From the NCBI RefSeq assembly GCF_000265245.1, contig NZ_AJKS02000001.1, positions 62,001-126,000 on the forward strand: a stretch of DNA of 64,000 nt, read 5' to 3'. Positions 48,599 to 60,747 of this stretch are shown here, one piece after another. The DNA is from Halomonas smyrnensis AAD6. GTDB lineage: Bacteria > Pseudomonadota > Gammaproteobacteria > Pseudomonadales > Halomonadaceae. The first letter of the stretch is position 1; every line of letters begins with the position of its first letter. Both the position numbers and the translations under genes were made by a program. The notes below the pieces were generated by a model that did no database searches, was not told the origin of the DNA, and saw nothing but the letters and a program-made list of their open reading frames with translations.

Positions 48599-49824
48599 TC
48601 GCGCTGTGGATCGCCTTCGCCCTGCTGCTGGTTCCGGCGCTGTGGCTGCTGGTGCTGCCGCTGCGGCGCGCCGGCGCGGTGGCCCGTGCCCTGGCCGATG
48701 ACGAGGCCAGCGATCGCACCGAGCGGCAGAACGTCGCCGTCTACCGGCGTCGCCTGGCCTCCCTGGAGGCCGCCCGCGACCGCGGCGAGATCGATGCGGC
48801 GCGCTTCGACGAGGATCGCCTCGAGCTCGAGCGCAGCCTGCTCGACGACACCGCGACCTCGACCCGCTCGCCGCTGAAGCCGGCCCGCGCCGGGCGCTGG
48901 CTGGTGCCGCTGGCGATGGTCGTCCTGGTGGTGGCCAGCGCGAGCTGGTATCGCTGGGAGGGCGCCGAGGGCGACCTGGCGCTGTATCGCCTCCAGCAGC
49001 AGGTGATGGCCGACCCCGAGGCCTCGCTGCCCCGACTGCTCCAGCGCCTGGAGGCCGAGGCCGCGCGCCAGCCCGACAACCCCAACGTCTGGCGCTCGCT
49101 GTTTCCGCTGTATCGCGACAGCGGCCGCGTCGATCGGGCCGATCACGCCCTGACCCGGCTGCTCGACCTCGAGGGGCGTCGCCCCTGGCTGCTGGCCGAA
49201 CTCGCTCAGTTGCGGTATTTTGCCGCCGGCCGCGAGCTGACCCCGAACGTGCAGGCGCTGGTCGACGAGGCCCTGGCCGCCGATCCGGCCCAGCCGACGG
49301 TGCTCGGCCTGCTCGGCATCGAGGCCTTCGAGAACGCCGACTACGAGACCGCCATCGAGCGCTGGCGCCGGGCCATCGCCGGCATGAACGACGCCGAGTC
49401 CGCCGAGGCGCTGCGCCAGGGCATCCGCACCGCCCAGCGCCGCCTGGGGCAGACGCCCGAGGCCGCCGAGGGGCCGGGCATCCGCGTGCGCGTGAGCCTG
49501 GCGCCCGAGCTGGCCGATCGTCTGGCCCCGGACACCGCGGTGTTCGTGGTGGCCCGCGACACCGCCGGCGAACTGCCGCCCCTGGCGGTGGCGCGCACCA
49601 CGCTGGGCGCGCTGCCGACCACCCTGACCCTCGACGACGGCGACGCCATGGCGCCCATGGCCCGGCTGTCCCAGGTCGAGGAGGCGCGTCTGGTGGCACG
49701 GGTCTCGGCCAGCGGCCGGGCCGATCCGCGGCCCGGCGATCTCGTCGGCCGCCGCGCCCCGGCGGCGGTCGGCGAGAACGGCGGCGACCCGGTAGAACTG
49801 ATCATCGACACCATCGTGGAATAA
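48595..49824 (+). CDS. ccmI: Cytochrome c-type biogenesis protein CcmI (CycH)
   Basis: An apocytochrome c chaperone with two N-terminal transmembrane helices and a leucine-zipper-like loop (RERQNVAVYRRRLASLEAARDRGEI-like region, about 40-75), then periplasmic TPR repeats (about 140-270) and a C-terminal beta domain (RVRVSLAPELADRL to the end). It has 409 residues. It overlaps ccmH by four bases and ends only three bases before smc. Confidence 0.93.
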   Translation: MIALWIAFALLLVPALWLLVLPLRRAGAVARALADDEASDRTERQNVAVYRRRLASLEAARDRGEIDAARFDEDRLELERSLLDDTATSTRSPLKPARAGRWLVPLAMVVLVVASASWYRWEGAEGDLALYRLQQQVMADPEASLPRLLQRLEAEAARQPDNPNVWRSLFPLYRDSGRVDRADHALTRLLDLEGRRPWLLAELAQLRYFAAGRELTPNVQALVDEALAADPAQPTVLGLLGIEAFENADYETAIERWRRAIAGMNDAESAEALRQGIRTAQRRLGQTPEAAEGPGIRVRVSLAPELADRLAPDTAVFVVARDTAGELPPLAVARTTLGALPTTLTLDDGDAMAPMARLSQVEEARLVARVSASGRADPRPGDLVGRRAPAAVGENGGDPVELIIDTIVE

Positions 49825-49827
49825 CGC

Positions 49828-52800
49828 ATGCGACTGAAGTCGATACGCCTGGTGGGCTTCAAGTCGTTCGTCGACCCCATCACCGTGCCCTTCGACGGCA
49901 ACATGACCGCCGTCGTCGGGCCCAATGGCTGTGGCAAGTCCAACATCATCGACGCCGTGCGCTGGGTCATGGGGGAGTCCTCCGCCAAGACCCTGCGCGG
50001 CGAGTCGATGACCGACGTCATCTTCAACGGCTCCACCGGCCGCAAGCCGGTGGGCCAGGCCTCCATCGAGCTGCTGTTCGACAACCGCGACGGCACCATG
50101 GGCGGCCCCTATGCCCAGTACGCGGAGATCTCGGTCAAGCGCCAGGTCACCCGCGAGGCCCAGTCCACCTACTTCTTCAACGGTCAGAAGTGCCGCCGAC
50201 GGGACATCTCCGACCTGTTCCTCGGCACCGGCCTGGGGCCGCGCTCCTACGCCATCATCGGCCAGGGCATGATCTCGCGGCTGATCGAGTCGCGCCCCGA
50301 GGAGCTGCGCGCGACCCTCGAGGAGGCCGCCGGCATCTCCAAGTACAAGGAGCGCCGCCGCGAGACCGAGAACCGCATGCGCCGCACCCAGGAGAACCTG
50401 GAGCGCCTGGAGGACATCCGCGAGGAGCTCGACAAGCAGCTCGAGCGCCTCAAGCGCCAGGCCGACGCGGCGCGCCGCTACCAGACCCTCAAGCAGGAGG
50501 AGTACCGGCTCAAGGGCGAGCTGGCGCTGCTGCGAGGCCGCGCCCTGCGCGCCAGCCAGGGCGAGGAGGAGAGCCGCGTGCGCGAGCTCGAGACCTCGGT
50601 GGAGCGCGAGGTGCTGGGCCTCAGGCAGTGCGAGACGCGCCTCGAGGAGGCCCGCGCCGAGCACGACCGACTGGCCTCCGAGCTCGAGGGCTACCAGAAC
50701 CGCTTCCACGAGACGACCACCGCCATCGCCCGGCTCGAGCAGGACCTGGAGCACACCCGCTCCCGGGACCAGCAGCTGGCTCAGGACCTGGAGGCCGCCC
50801 GCCGCGAGCTGGCCGACCTCGACCGCCTCGGCGAGGACGACGGCGAGCGCCTGATGCGCCTCGACGAGCGCCTCGAGACGCTCGGCCCCGAGCAGGAAGA
50901 GGTCGCCGAGCGCCTGGCCGAGCTGGAGGCCGCCCTCGAGGAGGCCGAGCCGCTGGCCGAGCAGGCCGACGCCGACTGGGAGGCCTTCGGCGAGACCTGG
51001 CAGGCCGATACCCGCGAGGCCGAGCGCGCCCAGGACCGCCTGCGCGAGCAGGAGGCGACCCTGGAGCGCCTCGAGGGCGACGCCCGCAAGCGCCGCCAGC
51101 AGCGCGAGGAGCTGCCCGACATCGCCGGCCTCGAGGCCCAGCGCGGCGAGGTCGCCGAGCGCCTGGCCGAGCTCGAGGAGCGCCTGGCCGGGCGTGAGGA
51201 GCAGCGCGAGCAGTGGCAGGCCGAGCGCGACACCGCCCGGGAGGCGGTGCGCGAGGCCGAGGCCGCCCGCGAGACCGACCGTCAGCGGCGCAGCACCCTG
51301 CAGGGCGAGCTGGCCTCGCTCGAGGCGCTGATCCAGGCCGCCCTGGCCGATCACGACGAGACCCTCGATGCGCACCTGGCGGCCCGGGGACTGGCCGAGG
51401 CGCCGCGCCTCGGCGAGCGCCTCGAGGTCGAGGGCGGCTGGGAAGACGTCGTGTCCTGGGTGCTGGCGCCCTGGCTGCGTGCCCGTCTGGCGCAGCTGTC
51501 CGAGGGCGATAGCGTGCTGTCTTCCGAGCTGGCCCCGGAGCTGGGGCTGCTGGAGGACGCCGAGCGCGAGGCCCCGGCCGGCAGCCTGGCCGCCCGGGTC
51601 AGCGGCGCCGGCGCCGCGGCCCAGTGGCTCGCCGGCGTGCGCTGCGTGGACAGCCGCGAGCAGGCTTGGGCCGAGCGCGACGGCCTGGCCGCCGGCGAGA
51701 GCCTGATCACCGCCTGCGGGCTGTGGGTGGGCGACGGCTGGGCGCGCCACCGCGGCCAGGACGAGGGCCCGGATGCGCTGCTGGTCAGCCGCCGCCGCGA
51801 GGCCGAGGTGCGCGAGGAGCTCGCCGCCGTGGAGGAGCGCCTCGAGGCCCAGGAAACGCGCCTGGCCGAGGCCGGCGAGCGCGTGGAAAAGGCCGAGGAG
51901 CGCCTCGAGGCGGTGCGACTCGAGGAGCGCGACCTCGATCAGCAGCGCCAGCAGCTGGCGGTGCAGGACAGCGGCCTGGCCAGCCGGCTCGAGCATCTCC
52001 AGGGGCGGGCCGGCGAGCTCGCCGAGGAGCTCGAGGGGCTGGCCGAGTCGGCCGAGGAGACGCGGCTGGCCATCGAGGAGACCCGCGAGCACTGGCAGGC
52101 GGCCATGGAGCGCCTGGAGCGCGGCGCCGAGACCCGCGAGCGTCTGGAGCGGGCGCGTCACGAGGCCCGCGAGCGGCTGACCCAGCTGCGCAGCCAGCAG
52201 CGGCCGCTGGCCGAGCAGTCCCAGCGGCTGGCGCTGGAGCATCAGCGGCTGACCACCGAGCGCGCCGGCCTGGCCGAGCAGCAGGGCCGCGCCGGCGAGG
52301 CCCGGGAGCGGCTCGAGCTGCGCTGCGCCGAGCTCGAGGAGGCCCGCGAGGGGCTGCACGAGCCCGACGAGGAGCGCCGCGAGCGCCTCGAGGAGCTGCT
52401 GCACCGCCGCGAGCGCGAGGAGCGCGAGCTCAACGCGGCGCGCTCACGGGCCGCCGAGCTGGTGGAGCGGCTGCGCGAGGACGAGCAGGCGCGCCAGGGC
52501 CACGAGCGCCAGCTCGAGGGCATCCGCGAGCGGCTGCAGGAGGCGCGGATGCAGGTCCAGGCGCTGGCGCTCAAGGCCGAGACCCAGGACGAGCAGCTCA
52601 AGGAACTGGGGCACGACGCCGAGGCGCTCACCGAGGGGCTCGATCCCAACGCCACCGAATCGGCCTGGCAGACCCGCCTCGAGGAGGTCGGCGAGCGTAT
52701 CCGCCGGCTGGGCGCCATCAACCTGGCGGCCATCGAGGAGTACGACCAGCAGGCCGAGCGGCGCGACTATCTTGAGGCCCAGCACCGCGAGCTCAGCGAG

Positions 52801-53322
52801 GCGCTGGAGACCCTCGACCGGGCGATCCGGCGCATCGATCAGGAAACGCGGACCCGCTTCCGCGACACCTTCGAGCGGGTCAACACCGGTCTGCAGACGC
52901 TTTTCCCCAAGGTCTTCGGTGGCGGAACCGCATGGTTGACCCTGACCGGCGACGATTTGCTGGAGACCGGGGTGGCCATCATGGCGCGCCCCCCCGGCAA
53001 GAAGAACAGCACCATTCATCTGCTCTCCGGGGGAGAAAAGGCGCTGACCGCGTTGTCCATGGTATTCGCGATCTTCCAGCTCAATCCGGCCCCCTTTTGC
53101 ATGCTCGACGAGGTCGATGCACCACTCGATGATGCGAATGTCGGGCGATATGCCAAGCTGGTGAAGGAGATGTCGGAGTCGGTGCAGTTCATCTACATCA
53201 CCCACAACAAGATCGCCATGGAAGCCTCCGAACGTCTCATGGGGGTGACCATGCAGGAACCCGGAGTGTCACGCCTGGTGGCGGTCGGGGTCGATGAGGC
53301 AGCGGCCCTGGCCGAGGCATGA
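49828..53322 (+). CDS. smc: Chromosome segregation protein SMC
   Basis: The core ATPase of bacterial condensin. The 1164 residues comprise an N-terminal head with Walker A GPNGCGKSNIIDAVRW (about 32-47), a long coiled coil (about 170-500), a hinge (about 510-670), a second coiled coil and a C-terminal head with signature LLSGGEKALTALSMVFAIF and Walker B CMLDEVDAPLDDAN. Coiled-coil stretches are extremely rich in Glu, Arg, Leu and Ala. The organism therefore has the Smc type rather than, or in addition to, MukB. It starts three bases after ccmI, so it may be co-transcribed with the ccm operon. Confidence 0.97.
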   Translation: MRLKSIRLVGFKSFVDPITVPFDGNMTAVVGPNGCGKSNIIDAVRWVMGESSAKTLRGESMTDVIFNGSTGRKPVGQASIELLFDNRDGTMGGPYAQYAEISVKRQVTREAQSTYFFNGQKCRRRDISDLFLGTGLGPRSYAIIGQGMISRLIESRPEELRATLEEAAGISKYKERRRETENRMRRTQENLERLEDIREELDKQLERLKRQADAARRYQTLKQEEYRLKGELALLRGRALRASQGEEESRVRELETSVEREVLGLRQCETRLEEARAEHDRLASELEGYQNRFHETTTAIARLEQDLEHTRSRDQQLAQDLEAARRELADLDRLGEDDGERLMRLDERLETLGPEQEEVAERLAELEAALEEAEPLAEQADADWEAFGETWQADTREAERAQDRLREQEATLERLEGDARKRRQQREELPDIAGLEAQRGEVAERLAELEERLAGREEQREQWQAERDTAREAVREAEAARETDRQRRSTLQGELASLEALIQAALADHDETLDAHLAARGLAEAPRLGERLEVEGGWEDVVSWVLAPWLRARLAQLSEGDSVLSSELAPELGLLEDAEREAPAGSLAARVSGAGAAAQWLAGVRCVDSREQAWAERDGLAAGESLITACGLWVGDGWARHRGQDEGPDALLVSRRREAEVREELAAVEERLEAQETRLAEAGERVEKAEERLEAVRLEERDLDQQRQQLAVQDSGLASRLEHLQGRAGELAEELEGLAESAEETRLAIEETREHWQAAMERLERGAETRERLERARHEARERLTQLRSQQRPLAEQSQRLALEHQRLTTERAGLAEQQGRAGEARERLELRCAELEEAREGLHEPDEERRERLEELLHRREREERELNAARSRAAELVERLREDEQARQGHERQLEGIRERLQEARMQVQALALKAETQDEQLKELGHDAEALTEGLDPNATESAWQTRLEEVGERIRRLGAINLAAIEEYDQQAERRDYLEAQHRELSEALETLDRAIRRIDQETRTRFRDTFERVNTGLQTLFPKVFGGGTAWLTLTGDDLLETGVAIMARPPGKKNSTIHLLSGGEKALTALSMVFAIFQLNPAPFCMLDEVDAPLDDANVGRYAKLVKEMSESVQFIYITHNKIAMEASERLMGVTMQEPGVSRLVAVGVDEAAALAEA

Positions 53323-53548
53323 CGGACTTGAACGCCATGGGCAAACGGGTTAACAAGGAACAAAAGCGAGATAGCACCGCATGGTGACGAAGGGATTCTT
53401 GAAGGGCGATTGCACAGGACCGATGCAAGTCCGGCCACAAAAAATCCGGCTTGACAATCAAAATTGTTGGTCCTTTTTTGGGCAATCGCGCTATGCTGTT
53501 CACGGAAACCATCAGGCATGGCGCCTTAGCAAAAAGGCATGACGACCC
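53323..53548. other. Intergenic region between smc and zipA
   Basis: 226 bases with a lower GC content than the genes. It contains TTGACA (53451-53456) overlapping a small inverted repeat (ACAAT-CAAA-ATTGT, 53454-53467) and a TATGCT (53492-53497) that could be the zipA -10. No RNA gene or terminator with a T run was seen. Confidence 0.4.
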
Positions 53549-54958
53549 ATGGAACTTAGAGAGTGGCTGATCATACTGGGACTGGCACTGGTGACGCTCA
53601 TCGTCATCGACGGCGTACGTCGCCTGCAGCGCCAGCGCAGCGTGCCGCGCCTTGACCAGGCCGGACAGGATGCCCCGACGGCGGAGAACGTCGAAGACGA
53701 TCCCGAGGCGGCGGCACGGGAGGCGGAACTCAACTGGGAACTGCCTAATGGAGGGGCGCGCGTCGTCAGGCCTGCCGAAGAGCAGGGCGTGAAGGCCAAG
53801 CCCAAGCTCGAACGCCAGGACCATCCCGGTCCGTCCCGCGTGCTGTCGGAATTCCGCCGCCAGCAGGGCGAGGCGTCGTCGCCCGAGCCGACGGCGGCGG
53901 TGTCCGCTTCCTCGCGCCGGCCCGAGCCGGCGGCGAGCGCCGAGCCCGAGCGCCGCGAGCCCTCCCTCGGTGACGCCGACCGGCAGGAAGCGGCCGCCGA
54001 GCCGCTGGTCGCCGATCCGGCCGACCACGACGGCTACGACGAGGAGCACTATCGCCTGGTCGACCTCGAGGGCATGGGCGATTCGCTGAAGAGCGGCTCC
54101 AAGCGGGTCGGCTCCTCGGTGCAGCGCTTCGGCGCCTCGCTGCAGAAGGGCATCTCCGAGCGGCGCGACCAGAAGAAGGCGCGCCGCGAGCAGGAGAAGG
54201 CGCGCCGTGAGCAGGAGGAGGCCGAGAAAGCCGAGAAGGCCGAGCAGGCACGCCGCGAGCAGGCCGCCCGCCAGCAGCAGGAAGCCGACGAGGCGGCCCG
54301 CCGTCAGCGCGAGGCGGAGGCCCTGGAGGCCGAGCGTCGCCAGGCGGCCGCGGCCGACGACAACGACCCGCTGTTCGCGCCCCGTCACGAGGCGGAGTGG
54401 TCCGAGGACGCCGCCGAACAGCCGCCCCGGGACGACGTGGTGCGCACGCACCCGGTGCTCGAGAAGGCGCTGCGTCACGACGTTCAGGACGCCCACGCCC
54501 GCGACGCCCTCGGCGACGCCGAGCAGCTGATCGTGATCAGCGTGATGGCCCGCGACGAGGGCGGCTTCGCCGGCAGCACCCTGCTCGAGCTGATGATGGC
54601 CTGCGGCCTGCGCTACGGCCGTGACATGAACATCTTCCATCGCTTCGAGACCGAGGAGCCGGGCAGCGCGCTGCAGTTCTCGATGGTCAACGTGGTCAAG
54701 CCGGGCACCTTCCCCCTCGAGGCCATGGACGAGTTCTCCACGCCGGGCGTCACCCTGCTGATGCCGCTGCCGAGCGCCACCGACACCTCGGCGGCCTTCG
54801 AGGCCATGGTCGAGACCGCCATGGTCATCGTCCGCCACCTCGGCGGCGAGCTGAAGGACGAGAACATGAGCGTGATGACTGCTCAGACCGTCGAGTTCGC
54901 CCGCCAGCGGGTGCAGGAGTTCGAGCGGCGCCATCGCCTGCATCGCCAGGTCAACTGA
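53549..54958 (+). CDS. zipA: Cell division protein ZipA
   Basis: Tethers FtsZ filaments to the membrane at the Z ring. The 469 residues start with a short periplasmic tail and membrane helix (LREWLIILGLALVTLIVIDGV), then a basic stretch, a long disordered and Glu/Ala/Arg-rich coiled linker (about 70-290), and the C-terminal FtsZ-binding domain (about 320-465) with LLELMMACGLRYGRDMNIFHR and FSMVNVVKPGTFPLEAM. The linker is longer than in E. coli ZipA (328 residues). The smc-zipA-ligA order is conserved in gammaproteobacteria. Confidence 0.95.
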   Translation: MELREWLIILGLALVTLIVIDGVRRLQRQRSVPRLDQAGQDAPTAENVEDDPEAAAREAELNWELPNGGARVVRPAEEQGVKAKPKLERQDHPGPSRVLSEFRRQQGEASSPEPTAAVSASSRRPEPAASAEPERREPSLGDADRQEAAAEPLVADPADHDGYDEEHYRLVDLEGMGDSLKSGSKRVGSSVQRFGASLQKGISERRDQKKARREQEKARREQEEAEKAEKAEQARREQAARQQQEADEAARRQREAEALEAERRQAAAADDNDPLFAPRHEAEWSEDAAEQPPRDDVVRTHPVLEKALRHDVQDAHARDALGDAEQLIVISVMARDEGGFAGSTLLELMMACGLRYGRDMNIFHRFETEEPGSALQFSMVNVVKPGTFPLEAMDEFSTPGVTLLMPLPSATDTSAAFEAMVETAMVIVRHLGGELKDENMSVMTAQTVEFARQRVQEFERRHRLHRQVN

Positions 54959-54983
54959 CCCTCGCCTGCCACGCGGCCCCCAG

Positions 54984-55015
54984 ACGCCCCCCGACGGTAT
55001 CCCGTCGGGGGGCGT
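54984..55015 (+). terminator. Terminator-like hairpin between zipA and ligA
   Basis: A perfect 14-bp stem (54984-54997 with 55002-55015) around the loop TATC. Only a weak T-rich tail follows. Confidence 0.65.
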
Positions 55016-55031
55016 TGCTTTGGTAAGCTAG

Positions 55032-57424
<2,393 letters not shown>

Positions 57425-57445
57425 TCCCGCGAGTCGAGTGCTCGA

Positions 57446-57479
57446 ACGCAAACGGCGCCCCGAGGGGCGCCGTTTGCGT
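57446..57479. terminator. Bidirectional hairpin terminator between yheU and the symporter gene
   Basis: A perfect 16-bp stem (57446-57461 with 57464-57479) with a GA loop lies between convergent genes, a typical two-way terminator. Confidence 0.75.
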
Positions 57480-57495
57480 CGGTGGCGGGCTCGCC

Positions 57496-58809
57496 TCAGG
57501 CGAACAGCAGCGGCACGACCACGCTCGAGATCAGCAGGATCAGGGCGCCGCCCAGCCTTGAAGAGATCTGCGCGAACGGCATCAGCGACATGCGGCGCGC
57601 CGCGGACAGCACCGCCACGTCACCGGTGCCGCCCATGTTGGCCATGCACAGGCCGGCGGTGATCGCCGACTCGATGGGGTAGAAGCCCACCAGCTTGCCG
57701 ACCAGGCCGGCGCCGAAGGCCGCTCCGGCGACCACGGCGAGCACGATCAGCACGTAGGTCACGGAGATGGCGTCGATCACCTGGCCGAGGTCGGTGTAGG
57801 CGATGCCGATGCCGAACAGCAGGGCGAAGGTCCAGTTGCGGGCGACGAACTGGAACCACTGGGCGGCCGATTCGTTGACCGATTCCGGCAGCATGTCGAG
57901 CACCTTGAGGGTCGCGACCAGCACGATCATCAGCGCGTAGGGGTGCAGCGGGATGACGGTGCCGAGGATCTGGCCGGCGGTGAACAGCATCAGGGCGGCG
58001 ACGATGCCCACGCCCAGCTTGCCGAGGTCCAGAGTGTGCTCGGGCTCCTCGACGTCGACGCCGGGCATCATCTGGCCGTTGCCGGTCAGCCCCGGGAAGC
58101 GCTTGCCCAGGCCGTTGAGCAGGCCGGCGATGATGATCGCGAAGACGTTGCCCAGCGCCAGGGCCGGCACCAGGATCGAGATATAGTAGCTGGCCGGCTG
58201 GCCCAGCAGCTGCTCGTAGATCTGGCTCATCGGCACCGCGCCGGCGCCCATGCCGCCGCCGAGGATCGGCATGGCGATGACGACCACCGCGTCCTGGGCG
58301 GAGAAGCCGAGCAGCGCGCCCATGGCCACGGCGAACAGCGAGGCGCCGAGCACCGCGCAGCACAGCGGCAGCGCATAGCGCGAGCCGACCTTGATCAGCA
58401 CCCGGGAGTCCATGCCGAGGATGCTGCCGGTGATCAGCGCGGCGATGTAGAAGTTGAGGAAGCCGCCGCTCTTCATGAAGGCGGTGACGTTGTCGACCAC
58501 CGGGGCGGGCAGCCACTCCAGGTAGACCATCGCGGCCGCGCCGAAGATCGCCAGGATGGCGCCGCCGCCGAGGTAGGTCTTGACGATCGGCAGGCGGTCG
58601 CCGATGAAGCCCATCAGCTCGCCGAGCAGCATCATCACCAGCAGGGCGCCGATCATGCCGGTGGGCAGGCTGTCGGTGGCGATCGCCGCCGCCATCACCG
58701 CCAGGGCGAGGGCGAAGAACGGCAGCGGCATGCCGAAGATGCGCTGGGCGAGCCAGGCGCTGGGCGACGCGGACGGTGTCGCGACGGTGTCCGTCAGAGA
58801 TTGACTCAT
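57496..58809 (-). CDS. 2-hydroxycarboxylate (citrate/malate) symporter, 2HCT family
   Basis: A sodium- or proton-coupled transporter for citrate, malate or related acids in the inner membrane; 437 residues with about 11 transmembrane helices. The two family GGxG re-entrant loops are visible: AMPILGGGMGAGAVPMSQIY (about 205-224) and MANMGGTGDVAVLSAARRM near the C-terminus. CitS and CimH are the known relatives; substrate cannot be told from sequence. The ATG at 58807-58809 has AGGAGAGC upstream. It is divergent from a CitA/CitB-type two-component system, which probably controls it. Confidence 0.88.
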   Translation of the reverse strand: MSQSLTDTVATPSASPSAWLAQRIFGMPLPFFALALAVMAAAIATDSLPTGMIGALLVMMLLGELMGFIGDRLPIVKTYLGGGAILAIFGAAAMVYLEWLPAPVVDNVTAFMKSGGFLNFYIAALITGSILGMDSRVLIKVGSRYALPLCCAVLGASLFAVAMGALLGFSAQDAVVVIAMPILGGGMGAGAVPMSQIYEQLLGQPASYYISILVPALALGNVFAIIIAGLLNGLGKRFPGLTGNGQMMPGVDVEEPEHTLDLGKLGVGIVAALMLFTAGQILGTVIPLHPYALMIVLVATLKVLDMLPESVNESAAQWFQFVARNWTFALLFGIGIAYTDLGQVIDAISVTYVLIVLAVVAGAAFGAGLVGKLVGFYPIESAITAGLCMANMGGTGDVAVLSAARRMSLMPFAQISSRLGGALILLISSVVVPLLFA

Positions 58810-58910
58810 GGGAGCTCTCCTTGGGGAACGGCCTCGCGCGAGCCGCGCGGGACAGCGTTGTTCGAATCTCGCCCGGGCGGCTCGGCCGCCAGGACGCAGG
58901 GCTGGCGACG

Positions 58911-58938
58911 AGCATAGGCGCGCCATCTCTGGCGCCAA
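58911..58938 (-). promoter_or_regulatory. Promoter of the 2HCT symporter gene
   Basis: On the minus strand TTGGCG (58933-58938) and TATGCT (58911-58916) are 16 bases apart. Confidence 0.5.
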
Positions 58939-58949
58939 GCTTGCGCAAG
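58920..58949. promoter_or_regulatory. Two adjacent inverted repeats, candidate CitB operators
   Basis: GCGCCA-TCTC-TGGCGC (58920-58935) lies in the promoter spacer, and the perfect palindrome CTTGCGCAAG (58940-58949) lies just upstream of the -35. They sit between the symporter gene and the two-component system, so binding by the response regulator is plausible. Confidence 0.4.
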
Positions 58950-59081
58950 TTGTTAAAGCGTTCTGAAACTATTGAAAACGACGGCCTTCTTGACGGCACA
59001 CCGGCGCCGTGTAGGGAATGCCACCAAGGTCGAATCCCGGCCAACCATTCCCTTCGCCCGATGTCTCTGGAGCCCCCCGCC

Positions 59082-60722
59082 ATGCCTCGTCTTCGTCTGC
59101 GCCTGAATACCTGGATCTCGCTGCTGGTCGCGGTGATGGTGGTGCTCTCGCTGGGGCTCGCCTTGTGGCTGTTCACCGTCCAGCTGCGCGATACCCTGGA
59201 GGAGGCCCAGGCCACTCGGGTCACCGATCTGGCGCGGACGCTCGCCGCCGATCCGGAGGTGCAGACGGCACTCCACGAACGCCTCGGGGCGCCCGTCGAC
59301 GATGGCGCCCTGCAGGCGCGCATCGACGGCCTGAGGCGCGAGCTCGGGGTCGATTTCATCGTGGTGATGGATGCCGGCGCGATCCGCCTGACCCATCCGG
59401 ACCCCGCGCGCATCGGCCGGCACTTCCAGGGCGGCGACGAGGGGCGGGCGCTGGCCGGCGAGGCCTATCACTCCCGGGCCGTGGGCACCCTGGGCACCAG
59501 CATCCGCGGCTTCGCCCCGGTGACGGCCGGCGACGGCGAGGTGGTCGGTGCGGTCTCTGTGGGCGTGACCCTGACCTCGCTGGCGCCGCTGCTGGCCGAC
59601 AACCGACGCGGCGTGATCCTCGGCGTGCTGGCGCTGATGATCATCGGCGGACTGGCGGCGCGCTGGCTGTCACGCACCATCAAGCGCGTGCTGCTGGGCC
59701 TCGAACCGCACCAGATCGCGCGGCTGGTCGAGGAGCGTCAGGCGATGCTGGCGTCGGTGCACGAGGGCATCCTGGCGGTGGACCGCCAGGCGCGCATCAC
59801 CCTGGTCAATCCGGCAGCCCGGCGGCTGCTGGCCGAGGCCGGGCTGGGCGAGCCGGCGCCGGGGGCGCCGGTGGTCGACTACCTGCCGCACAGCGGCCTG
59901 CCCGAGGTGCTGGATGGCGGCGAGCACGAGGGTCAGGCGCTCGACCGTGAGCTCGATCTCAACCTCAACGGCCAGGTGGTGCTCGCCAATCGCCTGCCGA
60001 TCCGCCATCGCGGACGGACGATCGGCGCCATCGCCACCTTCCGCGACAAGAGCGAGGTCAACGCCCTGGCCGAGCAGCTCACCGGGGTTAGCCGCTACGC
60101 CGAGGCGCTGCGCGCCGCCACTCACGAGTTCAAGAACCAGCGTCACGTGATGCTGGGCTTGGCGCAGATGGGCGATCTCGATAGTCTGCGCGGCTACCTG
60201 GACGAACTGGCCGATCATCGCCTGGCGCCGGGCATGGCCGTGGTGGAAGACGTGGCCGATCCGGTGATGGCCGGTTTCCTGCTCGGCAAGCGCAGCGAGG
60301 CCCGGGAGCGGGGGGTGGTACTCGAGGTGCGTCTCGAGACGCCGATGCCCGAGCTCGGCGGGGCGCCGCTGGCCCACACCCTGGTCACGGTGCTCGGCAA
60401 CCTGCTGGAGAACGCCTTCGATGCGGTCGAGGGGCGCGACGAGCGGCGAGTGACGCTGACCGTCGAGGCGGACGAGGCGCTGGTCGCCCTGCACGTCCAG
60501 GACACCGGCGGCGGCATCGACCCGGACATCCGCGAGCGGGTGTTCGAGGCCGGCGTGTCCACCAAGGGCGAGCGGCGCGGCCTGGGGCTCGCCGCGGTGC
60601 GCGAGCGGGTCGAGGCCGCCGGCGGCCGCCTGGCGGTCTACAGCGAGGCGGGGCGTGGAACCCTGTTCGAGGTCGAACTGCCCCTCGGGCAGCAACACGA
60701 GAGCGATGCGGAAAGCGAATGA
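59082..60722 (+). CDS. Sensor histidine kinase of the CitA/DcuS family
   Basis: A membrane sensor for C4/C6 acids; 546 residues. Two transmembrane helices (about 12-34 and 170-192) flank a periplasmic PAS-like (PDC) domain that ends with FAPVTAGDGEVVGAVSVGVTL. A cytoplasmic PAS domain (about 210-310) and the kinase core follow: ATHEFKNQRHVMLGL with phosphorylated His348, NLLENAFDAVEG (N box), DTGGGIDPDIRERVFEAGVSTKGERRGLGLAAV (G boxes). The ATG at 59082 has GGAG nine bases upstream; earlier ATGs do not. The response regulator gene follows after 25 bases. Confidence 0.92.
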   Translation: MPRLRLRLNTWISLLVAVMVVLSLGLALWLFTVQLRDTLEEAQATRVTDLARTLAADPEVQTALHERLGAPVDDGALQARIDGLRRELGVDFIVVMDAGAIRLTHPDPARIGRHFQGGDEGRALAGEAYHSRAVGTLGTSIRGFAPVTAGDGEVVGAVSVGVTLTSLAPLLADNRRGVILGVLALMIIGGLAARWLSRTIKRVLLGLEPHQIARLVEERQAMLASVHEGILAVDRQARITLVNPAARRLLAEAGLGEPAPGAPVVDYLPHSGLPEVLDGGEHEGQALDRELDLNLNGQVVLANRLPIRHRGRTIGAIATFRDKSEVNALAEQLTGVSRYAEALRAATHEFKNQRHVMLGLAQMGDLDSLRGYLDELADHRLAPGMAVVEDVADPVMAGFLLGKRSEARERGVVLEVRLETPMPELGGAPLAHTLVTVLGNLLENAFDAVEGRDERRVTLTVEADEALVALHVQDTGGGIDPDIRERVFEAGVSTKGERRGLGLAAVRERVEAAGGRLAVYSEAGRGTLFEVELPLGQQHESDAESE

Positions 60723-60747
60723 TGGGCAAGAGTGGCGAGGGAGAGAC

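Noticed and set aside
48415..52404. A 1329-codon open frame on the minus strand across ccmI and smc
   Set aside because: It is a shadow of smc; the Leu/Ala/Gly repeats are the complement of the Glu/Arg-rich coiled coil.
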